This document shows, in pieces, positions 36,923-48,763 of a stretch of DNA of 64,000 nucleotides (its first letter is position 1; each line of letters begins with the position of its first letter). The DNA is from Golubevia sp. BC0850 (lineage: Eukaryota; Basidiomycota; Exobasidiomycetes; Golubeviales; Golubeviaceae), in the NCBI GenBank assembly GCA_012976225.1, contig JAAVVG010000010.1, positions 496,001-560,000 on the forward strand, written 5' to 3'. The notes below the pieces were generated by a model that worked only from the letters and a program-made list of their open reading frames with translations, made no database searches and was not told the origin of the DNA. The position numbers and the translations under genes are program-made.

Positions 36923-39363
36923 TCAGAATTCCAGACCATCTCTCTCTGGATCTAATCTCACTTTGGGACTTCTAATCAAGCTTTCACCATCGCTCAAAGA
37001 TTCATCTCCAACGTCCAAATACGAATCAGCCTCTTCCAGATACGCATACAAAGTTTGGGTTGGGGGCGGTGGCGTGGAAGAACTTCTGCCTCTACCTCCT
37101 GGTACCAATAATGCACCTCCTTGTCCGCGTCCATCAACTGAAAGATGAGACTTGAAAGAGGGAGTTCTGATACGATTAGCATCGTTCGGAGATAGATTCG
37201 AATTTGAGTATCTGGGAATTGGAGGTAGAGCAGAAGTTGGAGCTTCAGTTGAATCTGGAAGCGCTCGACTCAGAATAGTTCCAGCTTTGGGTCTTCCAGC
37301 ATAAGGTCTTCTCATTTTGGAATTTGAAGATTTGGTCGGAGTAGTGATTGAAGCTAAAATGTTGACCATGTTGCTTGCGTCCCTGGCTCTAATTTTGGAG
37401 GCAGCCTCTCTTGATCTTGCAGCAGAGACATCGTTCTTAGATCCAGACTCCAGAGTTGAAGAAGACTTCATTACAGTTGAGTTGAGTTGATCTTGACCTT
37501 GACCTTGACAATTTGAAGGATGTCCATCAACCTTCTCATCCCCTTTTTCCCCCTCATCCACTTGTTTACTCAAGCTCTCTGTAGAATCCAGAAATTTCTC
37601 CCATTCTCCCCTAGCATTAGTCCAGCCTCCCCTTCTCGGATCGATTGGTTTGCAGCTCAACTTGATGGAGGAGTTTGAGCCATCCGGATTAGAACGGCTG
37701 GAGGTGTTCGAGAGGTCTCCGACTTCTTCTTCTTTTTCGATTTCTCCTTCTCTCTTCTCTCCCGAGAGGTTCTCTTTCGACTTGAGCTCTCCACCAAAGC
37801 TAAGGTTCTCTTCTTTCCCTCTAGATCTTCTTTCTAAACCGAGTAATTGCTCATTTTCTTTACTCTCTACCGCGCCTTCGAAGTGACTGAATAGGTCTAA
37901 GAGTGAACTTGCACTGGAACTTCCGTCGTAGAAAGAAGGACTCGAGAATGGCTGTGAAAAGCCGGCTGAGAAAGTAGTTTTGAGCTTGGGAGGGATCTTG
38001 AGAGGTAATACTGAAGGCATTATGAGACTGGAAGATCCGGGAATTGCTGAGGTTTCCGGAAGAATTGACGTCACCGCTTGAAGGAGGGCAGAAGTTGACG
38101 AACCGTGGGTTGTTGGAGTCTTCGTATCATCCATCTTGATAGGTGACATGAGAGTTGAAGCTGAAGGAACAAAAGGAGAGGAAATTTGATCTTGAGAGAA
38201 GTCTTTCATGTCTGATTGTGGCTTAAGCTCGGTTTGAGTTAAATCAGGATCTTGCCATCCTGTTCCAGCCTCATGTTGATGAGGTGAAGAGCATCCTTCG
38301 ACCCAGCCCTCAACTCTACCGTGATAACTATTCATACTCCCTAGAGAATAGTAACTAGATTTGGTTGACGGGGCCCCTAAGGAAGGGTGTCTTCCAGCAA
38401 CTTGAAGTTGATGAGGTTGAGGGTTTGGGGGGTTGCAATCTTCATCGTTTCTCTGAACCTGACTCTGGCTGATTTCATTCCTGTGCTTCTGGAAGGAGAA
38501 GTGATCGGTACCTGGAGTCTGAAAGCTGCCTTGAGAAGAGTTGGTAGAGAATCTATGTCTTCCATCCTCTGGGAAAGGAGAGATTCCTACGGTTCCGGGA
38601 GTTGAAAGATGAGAGATTGGTGAATAAGAAGCTCTCGATTCTGATGCTGAATGGTCGTCTGCGTAGTAACGCTCGTCGAATTCGAAAGGTCCAGGATTTG
38701 GAGATCCAGATTCGCCGAGTTGAGGAGAGAAGATCACTGTGGAAGAAGGAGAGAGAAGGTGGAATCAGCCGCTGGCGGAGTTAATTTTGGAGGACTCGAC
38801 TCAAGCTCGCTAATCCTCGTTGTATCTGACTTACCATCTCTGATAGCAGCTTCGCTTTCGTTACTAATTCTACCTTTTTGAATTCTTGGCTTCATTTCCA
38901 TCTTCCCAAACCCGAATCCAAATCCAAACTCAATCTCTTTTCCAACTCCAAGTTCAATACCGTTTGCAAGACCATCTCCCCTTTCTGGAACAAAAGGGAA
39001 ATCTGCAACAGTTGATCCCATAGAAGAAGAAGAGCGTTCAAATTCTTCTTCTACCTCGATCTCATCTGATTGGAGTTGAGGTTCGTCCAACTGCGCTGCT
39101 GGTACTGGATGACAACGGATCGACCTTAGCTTGTCTTGAGGTATTTCTTTCTTCTTCGGACTTGGTGAAATCGTTGGTCTGTTCTTAGACAGAGATGATG
39201 GAGTTGATTTCTTTCTAAGTCTTGAAGTGGAAGGAGAGCACATCGAATCTCTGCATCGGGAGCCCTTTGGAGACTTATTCGAGATGGGTTGTTTCTCCAG
39301 CCAGTCAACATCCGAGAGTTTGAGCGAAGGTAGGGCTGGTTTGTGAAGACTAGAGGACACCAT
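36923..39363 (-). CDS. 780-residue disordered protein of unknown function
   Basis: Two exons, 39363-38835 and 38736-36923, are joined by a 98-nt intron with GTAAGT donor and CCACAG acceptor in matching phase. The protein is rich in Ser, Pro, Glu and Lys. Residues 1-100 are basic with several SPSP and KKKEIP motifs; an FGFGFGFG run occurs near residue 150. A conserved-looking basic block lies near residue 640: RARDASNMVNILASITTP, then MRRPYAGRPKAGTILSRAL. The C-terminus is YLEEADSYLDVGDESL, then acidic and basic residues. No catalytic domain is recognised. The frame is intact over 2.3 kb, unlike the low-complexity gene at 21.7-24.8 kb. A nuclear or scaffold role would be guesswork. Confidence 0.75.
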
Positions 39364-39892
39364 TAATTTTGAGTAGAAGAGAGGATGAAAGGAAGGAAGA
39401 GAAGAAGAGCTGAAGAAAGAATTTGGAAAGAAGTTGGAAAAAGAAGGGGGGTCTTCGGTTTCACCTGCAGCCTGAGTTCAGGGCAATAAGAAACGAGCAC
39501 TTCCGCATGCCTTCCTTTTTCTGACCTTGAGTGACAGACTAGATTGATATCAACGTTGAAATGTTGAGCAACGACGAGTGTATGAAGGGGTAATTTGCGG
39601 ATTGTGGCGCCGTCGAAGGAGGGAGACGGCTGGAGACGGACGGAAGAAGTCGCGATTTCTGTTGCATTTGAGGCTTGAGGCTTGAGGCGTCGAGAACGAA
39701 TCATTTCTTTTGAAATGGAATGGATTGGAATGAAAGAAAAAGAGAGACTGAAACCATACGAGCGAAGGGGAACGCGAGAGGATTGAATTACAGGGAGGGG
39801 ATGGAACGGAGCAAGGGTGACTGAGTGCGACCAAAGAGAGCGCGACCAACGGAACCAGAAAAATGACATGATAGATTAGTAGTTGTGTGTGA
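39364..39892. other. Region between VPS60 and the 780-residue gene
   Basis: About 530 bases holding the VPS60 3' UTR and the promoter of the downstream minus-strand gene. A minus-strand open frame (39869-39363) runs into that gene's start, but it is rich in Ser/Phe/His and is probably 5' leader. Confidence 0.45.
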
Positions 39893-41302
39893 TTAAGCAG
39901 CTCTCAAGGCTTCGTGCTGTAGAAGTGGAGAGCGAGGGGAAGGTGAATGGGTTCGAGTCAGTCGAAAGCTATCGTAGTGGTAGCCTCGGATAAATCAAGA
40001 CCTCTGGACAGTTGAAAGTGAGTTCCTCACCTGCTCGGTTTCCTGCGTCGAAGAGACAGGAGCTTCGTCGATGAAATCTGGTAACGTGTTGTTCTCCTGA
40101 AGGTAAGATGGAGTAGCTGATTCTTCCTCCAAGTCTTCTCCTCTGTATGAATGGAACAAAGCAGAAGAAGAAAAATTGGAAAAGAAGTAGACGAGATGGG
40201 TATGATGGAGAATCAAAAGAAGAGAGGTTCAAATGAGAAAGAAGCAATCAGTAAAACCTCACGGCAATCATCTTTCAATCTTCTCCCACCTCTTTCTGAT
40301 ACTTACAAAGCATCCAACTCAGCCATCAAATCAGCTTCATCAACTTCATCAGGTACACCATAACTCCTACCCAAACTTTCTTGAATTTCATTCGCACTTT
40401 CAATCAAATCCTCCATTTCATCTTGAACCTGATCGATTTTATCAATGTCAATTTTACCATAAGTCTTTCTCATTTCTTTATTTGCCGTTTGCATTGCGTC
40501 AACTGTTGCCATTGTATTACGTAGATTCTCTGTTGTCATGGTAGCTTGTTCCATATTGTAAGATTGTTGTTGAAGTTGGGTTAATTGAGATTCGTAAAGT
40601 CGTTTTTGTTTTAAGACTCGAATCGCTCGTTGTTGGATTGCTGTCTGTGGATTCGAGGAAACAAAAGAAAGGGAATGAAAAGGGGGATGAAGAAGGAGAG
40701 ACGGAGTGAGTAAGGTGAGGAGAGGTGAGGGGAGAGATGAGGTAGGGCATCTTCGAAGATAGTTCCAACGTCCAAGTCCTTTAGACGCAGCTTGACGTTT
40801 GAAACTGTTCACGATTGATTCATGAGCTGAAGAACAAGTTCCACATCCCCTCAAAACAGACTGAGTAGTGACTGCGCTACTCTCCACCTCCCTCTCGAGG
40901 TCAGAGCCAACGACTGGATTGCATGACCTCCTCCTATTAGCGTCTCGACACTGAGAGCAAGTTTAGTCTTTATCTTGTTCTTATCGAATGGAAGAAAGGG
41001 AGACGTTACATCCTGTCTGCTCGTCAGCCCCAACTCTCCATCTCCCTTGCAGCATCTCTCGAGTCTATTCTCTTGCCACTTTGGGCCAGCCATTGAAACT
41101 ATAGTGAGCTAATAAGTAATTCGTAGCTTACCTTTCCAGGGCCATCCTTCATTTTCTTCATTTGATCTCTATACCTTGACAATTCAGCGTCCAACTTCTT
41201 GATCTTAACTTCAACTCCATCAGCCCTAGCTTCGGTAGAAAGGATAGCATCACTCAGATTTGGCTTGGGTTTGGCTGTGCGAGATCCAAAAATTCGATTC
41301 AT
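39893..41302 (-). CDS. VPS60: ESCRT-III-associated protein Vps60 (CHMP5)
   Basis: Four exons (41302-41132, 40644-40307, 40142-40031, 39916-39893) join in phase into 214 residues. [19 protein letters not shown] and [19 protein letters not shown] match the CHMP5 N-terminal basic helices. [38 protein letters not shown] and [20 protein letters not shown] continue the Snf7 fold in order. The tail is acidic ([18 protein letters not shown]), fitting the Vta1-binding region. Vps60 helps recycle ESCRT-III by recruiting Vta1 and Vps4 at multivesicular bodies. The first intron is 487 nt and the last exon only 24 nt. The gene shares a divergent promoter with the BAR-domain gene. Confidence 0.93.
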
Positions 41303-41487
41303 CTTGAAAGCAACTTGAAGGTTCAGATTTAGAAGGTTGTGTTGTGGGTTGAGATCCAACTGCAGAGCCAAAGCAGTGTTCTTCCCACCCACCACCAGCC
41401 ACCTTCCATCTAATCCGTTCAGTTCCTTAATCAACACAATTCTTAGCCTAAACTCAACCATAACAACCAAGCAAATTCTCAACAATC
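41303..41487. promoter_or_regulatory. Compact divergent promoter between VPS60 and RVS161
   Basis: Only 185 bases separate the start codons of two genes pointing away from each other, so both promoters and both 5' UTRs lie here. It has several CCAACT/AACC-like short motifs and a CACCCACCACC stretch near 41388. I cannot assign a transcription factor. Confidence 0.7.
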
Positions 41488-42624
41488 ATGTCTTGGGGTG
41501 GATTCAAAAAGTCAATCAATCGAGCTGGGACGACGATCATGCAAAAGGTGAGCCAATCTCTCCACCATCCACCTCTTATCCATCCCAATCCCCTCTCTGA
41601 CCTTCCTTTATCTCTCTACAGACCGGTCAAGTGGACAGAACCATAGATCAAGGTTTCACAGATGAGGAAGAAAAGTACAGGTCCTTAGAACGTGAATCTC
41701 AAGCTCTAATGAAAGAAGCAAAGAACTATCTAGATGCCATTAGATCATTGGCCTCCTCTCAGGCTAGAATTTCGGAAACTATAGATGGCTTCTATAATGA
41801 TTCTTCAGAAGCTGCTATGGCTGCTAATAGTTATAAGAGAGCAGTGGAGGAACTCGATACAAAGACAGCTAGGGAATTGGACGCTCCTTACAGAGCTACC
41901 GTCTTGGAACCTGTGGGGAAACTTTGTAGTTATTTCCCGGAAATCAATAAGACTATTGAGAAGAGGAATAAGAAGGTGAGTTGGAAGTGGGGAGACGAGG
42001 ATGGAGAGAAGGTTCGAAGCGTTATCGGATTGGGTGGAAAGATGGATCTTTGAATGAGTGGGACTCGGTGATGTAGCTGTAGGGTTTCCATGATTGGAGC
42101 AAGAGAGATATTAGACTGATCTTGATTTTCTGTTTCTCTTCCTCCTGAAGCTCTTGGACTATGACGCTGCTCGTACTCGTCACAGGAAGCTAATCGAGAA
42201 ACCTTCAGACGACCCAGCCAAACTACCAAAGTGAGTGTCATCTTTCTCTTTTCTTCCAGTCAATAAATCGATTCATACTCAAGTCTCACTGATTTCATCC
42301 CTTCGCCTTCCTCCCCTCCATCCTTCCAGAGCCGAACAAGAACTAGAACAAGCAAAACTTCTCTTCGAATCTTTAAATGACCAACTCCTATCTGAACTCC
42401 CACAACTTCTAGATCTACGTATCCCATACCTTGATCCAAGTTTCGAAGCAATGGTTAGAATGCAAGCCAGATTCGCTGAAGAAGGGTATGAGAAAATGGG
42501 TGGGGTTCAAAGGTATTTCCCTGAAGGGGTTAGAGAGGAATATGCTGAAGGTGGATTGGACAATCAAGTAGAGGGTGTCTTACAGGAAATGAGGGAGTTG
42601 AGCATTTGCGGGTTGGGACAATGA
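41488..42624 (+). CDS. RVS161: BAR-domain protein of the Rvs161/Hob3 family
   Basis: Exons 41488-41547, 41622-41975, 42151-42230 and 42330-42624 join in phase into 262 residues. MSWGGFKKSINRAGTTIMQK is almost the fission-yeast Hob3 start. LASSQARISETIDGFYNDSS, AANSYKRAVEELDTKTAREL and LDYDAARTRHRKL follow the BAR helices. There is no SH3 domain, so it is the Rvs161 type, not Rvs167. These proteins form curved dimers that bind tubular membranes at endocytic necks and help scission. The length matches the family (about 264 aa). Intron 1 lies right after the N-terminal amphipathic helix. Confidence 0.95.
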
Positions 42625-42909
42625 TGAGAGGGTTGTTTGTTCAAGACAAGATGAGGGAGAGAGTTCAACTTGTTCTCTGCTGTGATGCTCTTTTGTTTCG
42701 TTTGGTTTTAAATCATGTTTTGAGCAATGTAAATCTTTGGGGTCAACTTCTGGAGTTGGTATGACGTTTTGAAGTGAAAAGAAAGGCTGTGAAAGGGGCG
42801 AGGCGAGGGGATGCAGGTTCGATTTTCGAAAGTGGAGCAGTTTTCCTTTCACCCTCTTCTCTTCCCAACCTACACCCAAACAACCACTTTCAGCTCGACT
42901 AATCAAGTT

Positions 42910-43634
42910 ATGAGTGCTCAAACTACTGAAAAGTAAGTAGTTGCAGTCAGGAAGAAGAGAGCCAGCTTCAAAAATCGTTTTCCGCAAAGAGGTTCGACAC
43001 TGCTTATCAAGGACGAGAGGAGCTAGACATAGACGTCACATCGGATGGGAAGGATCAACTCTCTTCCAAGCTCAACATCTACATCTGTTCTAACAAAGGA
43101 TGGGCAGTTTCGTCTTGTTTTTGTGAAAGACAGAGGGCTGACAGTAGCTCATCTCCACCCTCTCTCTCCGTTTACAGCAAATTCCCAGGACAGCATGCTC
43201 CAGAGAGCAAAGGACCTGGACCTTCTCAATTGAACCCTTCTGGAGCTTTCCCACAATCTGACCCTCAGGGTTAGTGTTAGTTTTCGTCTTGAGAAGCTGG
43301 ACGTTCTCCTTGAACTCAAGCCATGTCTCGTCTTCGTTCTGCATGACTTCATCCTGAATTTTCTCCCCCAAACCTCTTTCTTTTCCCCAAATCAGCTCAT
43401 CCAAACCCTCCAAAAGAACAGGGCTCCTCGATTGGACAAGCCATGGAGAATCCTTATGCTCTAGAAGGACCTATCAACAGATTGGAATCAGCCTTGGACG
43501 AGCTCATCGCTGTGTTTGAGAAAGAAGGAGAGACCACTGGTCAGGAGGGAAACTTCACAAAAGGAAAGGAAGGAATTGAATTGTTCAAGAGTTGGAAAAC
43601 TCAATTGGATCAGATCAAGATGGGAAAGAAGTGA
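42910..43634 (+). CDS. 117-residue helical protein of unknown function
   Basis: Exons 42910-42932, 43178-43269 and 43396-43634 join in phase. The N-terminal half is Pro/Gly/Gln-rich (MSAQTTENKFPGQHAPESKG start); the C-terminal half is a likely helix, NPYALEGPINRLESALDELI, then AVFEKEGETTG and IELFKSWKTQLDQIKMG ending in KK. No known domain is recognised. The donor of the second exon is GTTAGT. Spacing to RVS161 (285 bp) and RPB7 (about 550 bp) suggests an independent gene. Confidence 0.7.
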
Positions 43635-44181
43635 AGTGAAAAATAGAACTTTCCCTGCCTGGCATGGAATTCTTTCAAATCTTTGTGACTCGTCCTTCAA
43701 GTGTAAAATGATTCCATGTGCATGCAAATTCAACCTTTCAGCAATCGAACAAGATATTGAGCGAGTTGGGAGCGTTAGAATGGTTGTGTCGATGTGATGT
43801 CGAGAAGAAACGCGAACAGCCTGACCTGATCGAGGTTCTCTCTCAATCATCCACTATCTTCGGCCAGTCGTTCATTCTACCTCAAGTTCAAGTTGGATAG
43901 ATTCAGAGACTGACAAGTCAAGACATCTAGAACGAAGCGCTTAGTTGCGTTGACGTTTTCTGAGAAGGCGGACAACTCAAAGGTCTGCGAACAACACGGG
44001 AAGAACCTCCTCTGTTAGGCAAGAGATAGTCAGCTACCTTTCAAAAGGTAACTTAAAGCTCAAATCAGCTAGAGCAAAGCAAGAGCTTGAGTCAGCAGTC
44101 TTCAATTCCGTCCAGCAAGTCATCCATCCATCCTCCTCCTCCTCCTCCTTCCTCTAGCTTTCAGCTACTTCTACTTCAATC
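43635..44181. other. Intergenic before RPB7
   Basis: About 550 bases with no supported gene. A run of CCTCCT units at 44128-44150 lies just upstream of the RPB7 start. Confidence 0.45.
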
Positions 44182-45244
44182 ATGTTCTTCCTCAAGAAGT
44201 TGGAGTATCCAATTCATCTTCATCCATCCTATTTTGGACCTGCGATGATGCAATTCTTGGAACAGAAGCTAAGAGATGACGTAGAAGGAACTTGTGATGG
44301 AAGGTATGGGTACATTGTCAAAGTTGTAGCTATTGACCAATTGGGAGAGGGAACAGTAGTGCCGGGTACTGGGTTGGCAGAATTTAATGCCACATATAGA
44401 GCTATCGTTCTTAAGCCTGTGAGTTATCGGGGAGGAGTGGATTGTGGTAGACTTTGGGTCGCAAGGAGAAGGAGGAAGCAATGGAACCTCTCTTCAGAGT
44501 GAAGGCTCCTAAACTTCGACCTGGACTTGGTCTGTACACTGACTGAATCTGAATCCAAACCCGAAATCTGCTACACGCTAGTTCCGTAATGAAGTGGTGG
44601 ACGCTCTGGTGACGAGCGTTTCGAAGGTGAGTAAAGAAGATTCGAAAGTAGACTACAGGTCAGATCGAGAGGCGGTCCTCCAATAGATCTCTAGCATAGA
44701 ATGGATATAGCTAGAGATCGGGGGTACGTTTGGCAACTGGAGAGGACTCGGAGGATCGAGTGTGTGCCAGGCTTTCTTCCTGTCGAGAACCAGCATTCAA
44801 CCTTGACCTCTCGAGATCTTTTCGTTCTGTCTTTCGAGCTCACCTGATATCTGGAAACTATCAATATCTCTTCCACTATCCAGGTTGGATTCTTCGCGGA
44901 ACTAGGACCTCTACGAATCTTCGTCTCAACCCATCTGTTACCTCCTCACTACAAGTTTCAACCGGATTCGAATCCTCCAGAGTTGGTAGCTCAAGATCAG
45001 GTGGCGGTGAATGTTGTAAAAGGAACAAAGGTTCGGCTGAGAATTGTGGGAGCTAGAATGGAGGTCACGGAGATCTTCGCTATTGGAACTATGAAGGAGG
45101 ATTATTTAGGTGAGTTTCACTCTAGAGTTGTTTCCCCTTCGGCTCTCGTTTCCTCAGACTAGCTCTACTTATAATTTGAACGAAAGTCGCAACAAATTAA
45201 CGCCTCATTCTCCAACCTCCCACGTTGCAGGTCCATTCGACTAG
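44182..45244 (+). CDS. RPB7: RNA polymerase II subunit Rpb7
   Basis: Exons 44182-44418, 44582-44626, 44884-45109 and 45231-45244 join in phase into 173 residues (yeast Rpb7 has 171). [20 protein letters not shown], then [15 protein letters not shown] and [19 protein letters not shown] form the N-terminal half; [36 protein letters not shown] and [17 protein letters not shown] form the OB-fold half. Rpb7 with Rpb4 makes the detachable stalk of Pol II used in initiation and mRNA export and decay. Exon 2 has only 45 nt and the last coding exon 14 nt. Confidence 0.96.
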
Positions 45245-45994
45245 TTTCTCTCCTTCAGAGGTCCTTTTATAGATCTATTTCTCTCTTCCTTCAACTTTGA
45301 ACTTCTTGATATCTCTTCAACTTGTCACCGATCTAGTATTTCCCTTGTTCTCCTCTTACCCCTCCACAAATTAAAAAGCCAGACCTTCACGTCGAACTTT
45401 ACATGCTTCCCTTCTATTGAACACTCAACAAAAGCTAGCACTCCACTATTATCTCTCCTCTCTTTTAGTCTGTTTTCCTCTTTCAATTTTTCTCTATAAC
45501 TACCTGCTATACACTTTTCTCTTTCTCTTCAAAACCCAAAAAAGCTCGCAACGCAATGTATCAAAACTTTCTCCCAAGTCTTTGTGACTACTCCTCTGTG
45601 GGGTCTCTTCTTCTCTCGACTCATAGTCTCACCCTAGCCGGCTTGAAAAAGATCGAAACTCTCCCCTGGCCGCATGAACGGTGATGTTGAACATGTTTCA
45701 TCGTCTGAGAAAAGGAGTGAATGTTCGGGAAAGAAGTGAAGATTTGCGGTTTTATTGGAACTCACATCTTGCTCCATTCCAAATGAGATAACAGATTCGA
45801 GGATTTACTCATTCTCTGAACCCAGATCTTGGAAGAGAATCACGATCTAAGTGCTTCTCATGGGGGCCTTGCTCCACCATCTGCTGCTTTCGCGTTAAAA
45901 GGAGTTCGCTCGAGGAGAACTTCTTCCTCCTCCTCCTTCTCGCCTTCTCCCTCCCATCCTCTTTTCCACAAATCTGCAAGATCACACAGAGGAC
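45245..45994. other. Intergenic before the third F-box gene
   Basis: About 750 bases. CT-rich sequence at 45250-45530 looks like a promoter or 5' region. An open frame at 45829-46092 overlaps the F-box start in another frame and is not supported. Confidence 0.45.
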
Positions 45995-47518
45995 ATGAAC
46001 ACCGACAACGACGAGATTTTCAGAGATCCAACCCTTGCTCTGCCATCAGAGCTGGTCTCTCATCTAATCTCTTCTCTTCCACCAGTCTCTAAAGCTAGAT
46101 CAAACGCAGTATCAAAAACTTGGAGACAGCTCATTTTATCAGATCCAAGCCTTCACAAAGAGGTCGATCTATCCAGGTTAGGAGCCACCACTCAAATGAA
46201 CGACCTCATCCGCCATTTCGATCGTCTTTCTGCTCTAGCTCTTCACAGACTTCTAGACGTCTCATTCAATCTATCATGCTTCTGGCAAGTTACTTCTCTG
46301 GAAATCAAGCAAGACACTCCAGCAAACTTAGACCTCCTCCTCAACACTCTACAATTGTCAAGAGGTTCTTTGAAATCATTCTCGTTCAAAGTCGATTGTC
46401 CAAGTATCGATTCTGCCAATCTACCAAACTCTCTAGCACCCAAGATTCTCCGCATTATTAATCAAGTCGAAACCTTTCCGCATTTAGAAGAGGTCAAGAT
46501 AGAAGCACCTTGTCATGTGTCTCTCAAGGCTGGAGACGATCTAGTACTGAAACGATTCATATTATCGAAAAATGCGACTGAAATGTGTTGCAGAGATCAA
46601 ATTGCTGATGTACTCTCGTCGATTAAGAAAGTAGGAGAGTTTACGAAGGTTAGTCTCACAGAGGCACTCTTCAACCGTGGGTTTCAGTGCGATTCATGGG
46701 ATGTCAGTCAGAAGATCCTCAGCTCCTTGTCAGATTCTCAACCTACTCTCCAGAGCTTAGCTGTCGAAGGGCTATTCAGCACTGTGGACTTCTGGAATAT
46801 GAGCGTCAACTGTCCCAACCTCGGTTCCCTTCGCTCAGCTTTGTTTCAGGAAGACGAGTTCGAGGACCCTCATCTTCATCTTTCAGAGGATCTAGAGAGA
46901 TCTGCAAGCCTCAGGAAGCTCGATTTACTAGGAAGTAATGTCATAGTTCCTTGGAACGCTTTCGTCAGAGGGATAGGAACGGATTTGGAAGAGCTGACAC
47001 TGAAAGACGTGGGTGTCAGTGAAGGCAGTCGCCTCATCAGTCCTCGTTCACTCAACTCACTTCTCCTTCAATCCAGAGAGACTTTGAGATATCTCAGAAT
47101 ATTCCAGCTTTCCGAAGAAGGAGGAGAGACTCAAAATTTCCATGCAATCGGGTTGATTCTCTTTATCCAGCTTTTCAAGCCCTCATCTCCAACATCAGCT
47201 CTCCAAAGCTCCTTACACTTGAAATTTTAGATTCCAACGACACACAGCAATCTGTGACTTTCCTATACAAGCTTCCAGAATCCAATAGCTCAACTTTGAT
47301 CAAAGTGACTTTTAGTAAATGGAAGGAGAATGAAGAGTCCATAAAACTTCCTTCCGCAAATCTGATACTCCCTCTGCTTAAGGGAAGTTGGTCTTTATGA
47401 GGTAGGAAGGTCAACTCTCAAGTGGTTTGCTGAAAACCAATATACGGAGCTGTTGAGTCTGGTTGGGATTGATGGTTTTAAGGAAGAATTTAAGAAGAAT
47501 TCCCCTAAGCTCCTATGA
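45995..47518 (+). pseudogene. F-box / leucine-rich-repeat-like protein, with frame changes near the 3' end
   Basis: A continuous frame from 45995 to 47230 encodes 411 residues. It starts MNTDNDEIF, then the F-box LALPSELVSHLISSLPPVSK, ARSNAVSKTWRQLILSDPSL. LRR-like segments follow: QLSRGSLKSFSFKVD, FPHLEEVKIEAPC, LSDSQPTLQSLAVEG and GTDLEELTLKDVG. Around 47145 coding character shifts to another frame (CNRVDSLYPAFQALISNIS, SPKLLTLEILDSND) and near 47395 to a third (EVGRSTLKWFAENQYTEL) ending at 47518. No canonical intron fits either shift. A shortened but complete 411-aa F-box protein could still be made, so this is the best-preserved of the three paralogues. Confidence 0.65.
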
Positions 47519-48763
47519 TCCTATGAGAGAGAAGGAGACCACCGTTTAGAACGCCGAATCAAGTCTATCCAATCAAAGTGCATCAAGTGTCAAAGAGCTG
47601 AAAGTGGAAGGTTATGCTCAAATCCCAACGTCAAGAGCAAGAGATGCCTAACTCAGTGCTACTTCTCGAGTGTTTCTCTCTATCGCTCTTTCAAACTACG
47701 TGAGTTCGATATTCCTTGGGTCATCGTTCCCGACTTAACTTCCTCACAAGTCGTCTGTGGCTGACTTCGTTTTCTCCCCCCCCTCCCCCATTTCTTTTGG
47801 CCTCCATGCTTCTCCAAAAACAGGCCAAACTTTTTCTTCCTACACCAGCGGATTCTTTTCCCACCTTTTCTGACCTCAAAACTCTCACTCGCATGTCAGC
47901 AAGAAGAATATCGACAAAGCTCAACCCACACAAGTTTCAAAATCCAGACCGGTCACGCATACAGAACTAGGCAAGTCTCGACTTTCCATGGTCTGGTTCC
48001 CAAAAGAAAAATAGAAAGAAAAGAAAACAGAAAAATTCATGAGCGGTGAGTCCTAAATACGGGAAAAGACGAGTAGAAAGACTCAGGGAAGGATAGACCT
48101 CGCCTCGACGCTGACGACTGCTCGTTTCTTTCCCCTCTCAACCCCTCCCAATCTGAAAGGGCGAACGACAAATCGACCATCTCAAACTTCGCATCACCAT
48201 CACAGAAACTCCAGAAGCATTCCTCTTAAACCCATCACCCTCCCGCAGGTACTCGTCGACGATCAGATCCAGGCACTTCTTCGTCGTGACTCTTTCTCGA
48301 TTCCTTTACACTCTCTTCGTTTTGAAGTTTCTTGGCCTCAGGTCTTTCATCAGTCATCAGAACGTCTCTTTTGGACCAGAAATGAACGATTTTTGGTCAA
48401 CATTTCTGTTGTCACTTCTTAAACAAAGCCTCTCTTCCGTTCGCTCTGTTTTATGAATCGTGTCAAATCCTAGACCGACCCCTTCTTTCTTATGTCTCAT
48501 CACTCTTCTGCTTTGGAGGAATATGAAACACAACGTCAAGCGGAAAGACTTCGCCCTCAGGGATCTTTCGCAACAAAGTCCAAAACGAGTCTTTCTATCA
48601 TTCTCTTGTGGACTTCACTGAAAGGGGTTTAAGCTTACAAAGACTTGTATCTCATACACAAGGCTTCACCGCCATCTTCATCTCTAGACAGAACAACTGT
48701 ACGCTATGCCGACCACTTCCCCTACTCATCAACTCGACCTTCTCCCAAACCCATCCTGACTTC
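47519..48763. other. Intergenic, possible short gene unresolved
   Basis: About 1.2 kb. A plausible exon start ATG AGC G before GTGAGT lies at 48038, and an open frame at 48492-48623 begins MSHHSSALEEYETQRQ; the same frame resumes after one TAA up to 48977, antisense to the Tet-like gene. I cannot support a full gene model. Confidence 0.3.

Noticed and set aside
44961-44985. TTCGAATCC motif resembling a tRNA T-loop
   Set aside because: It lies in an RPB7 coding exon and no cloverleaf can be drawn around it.
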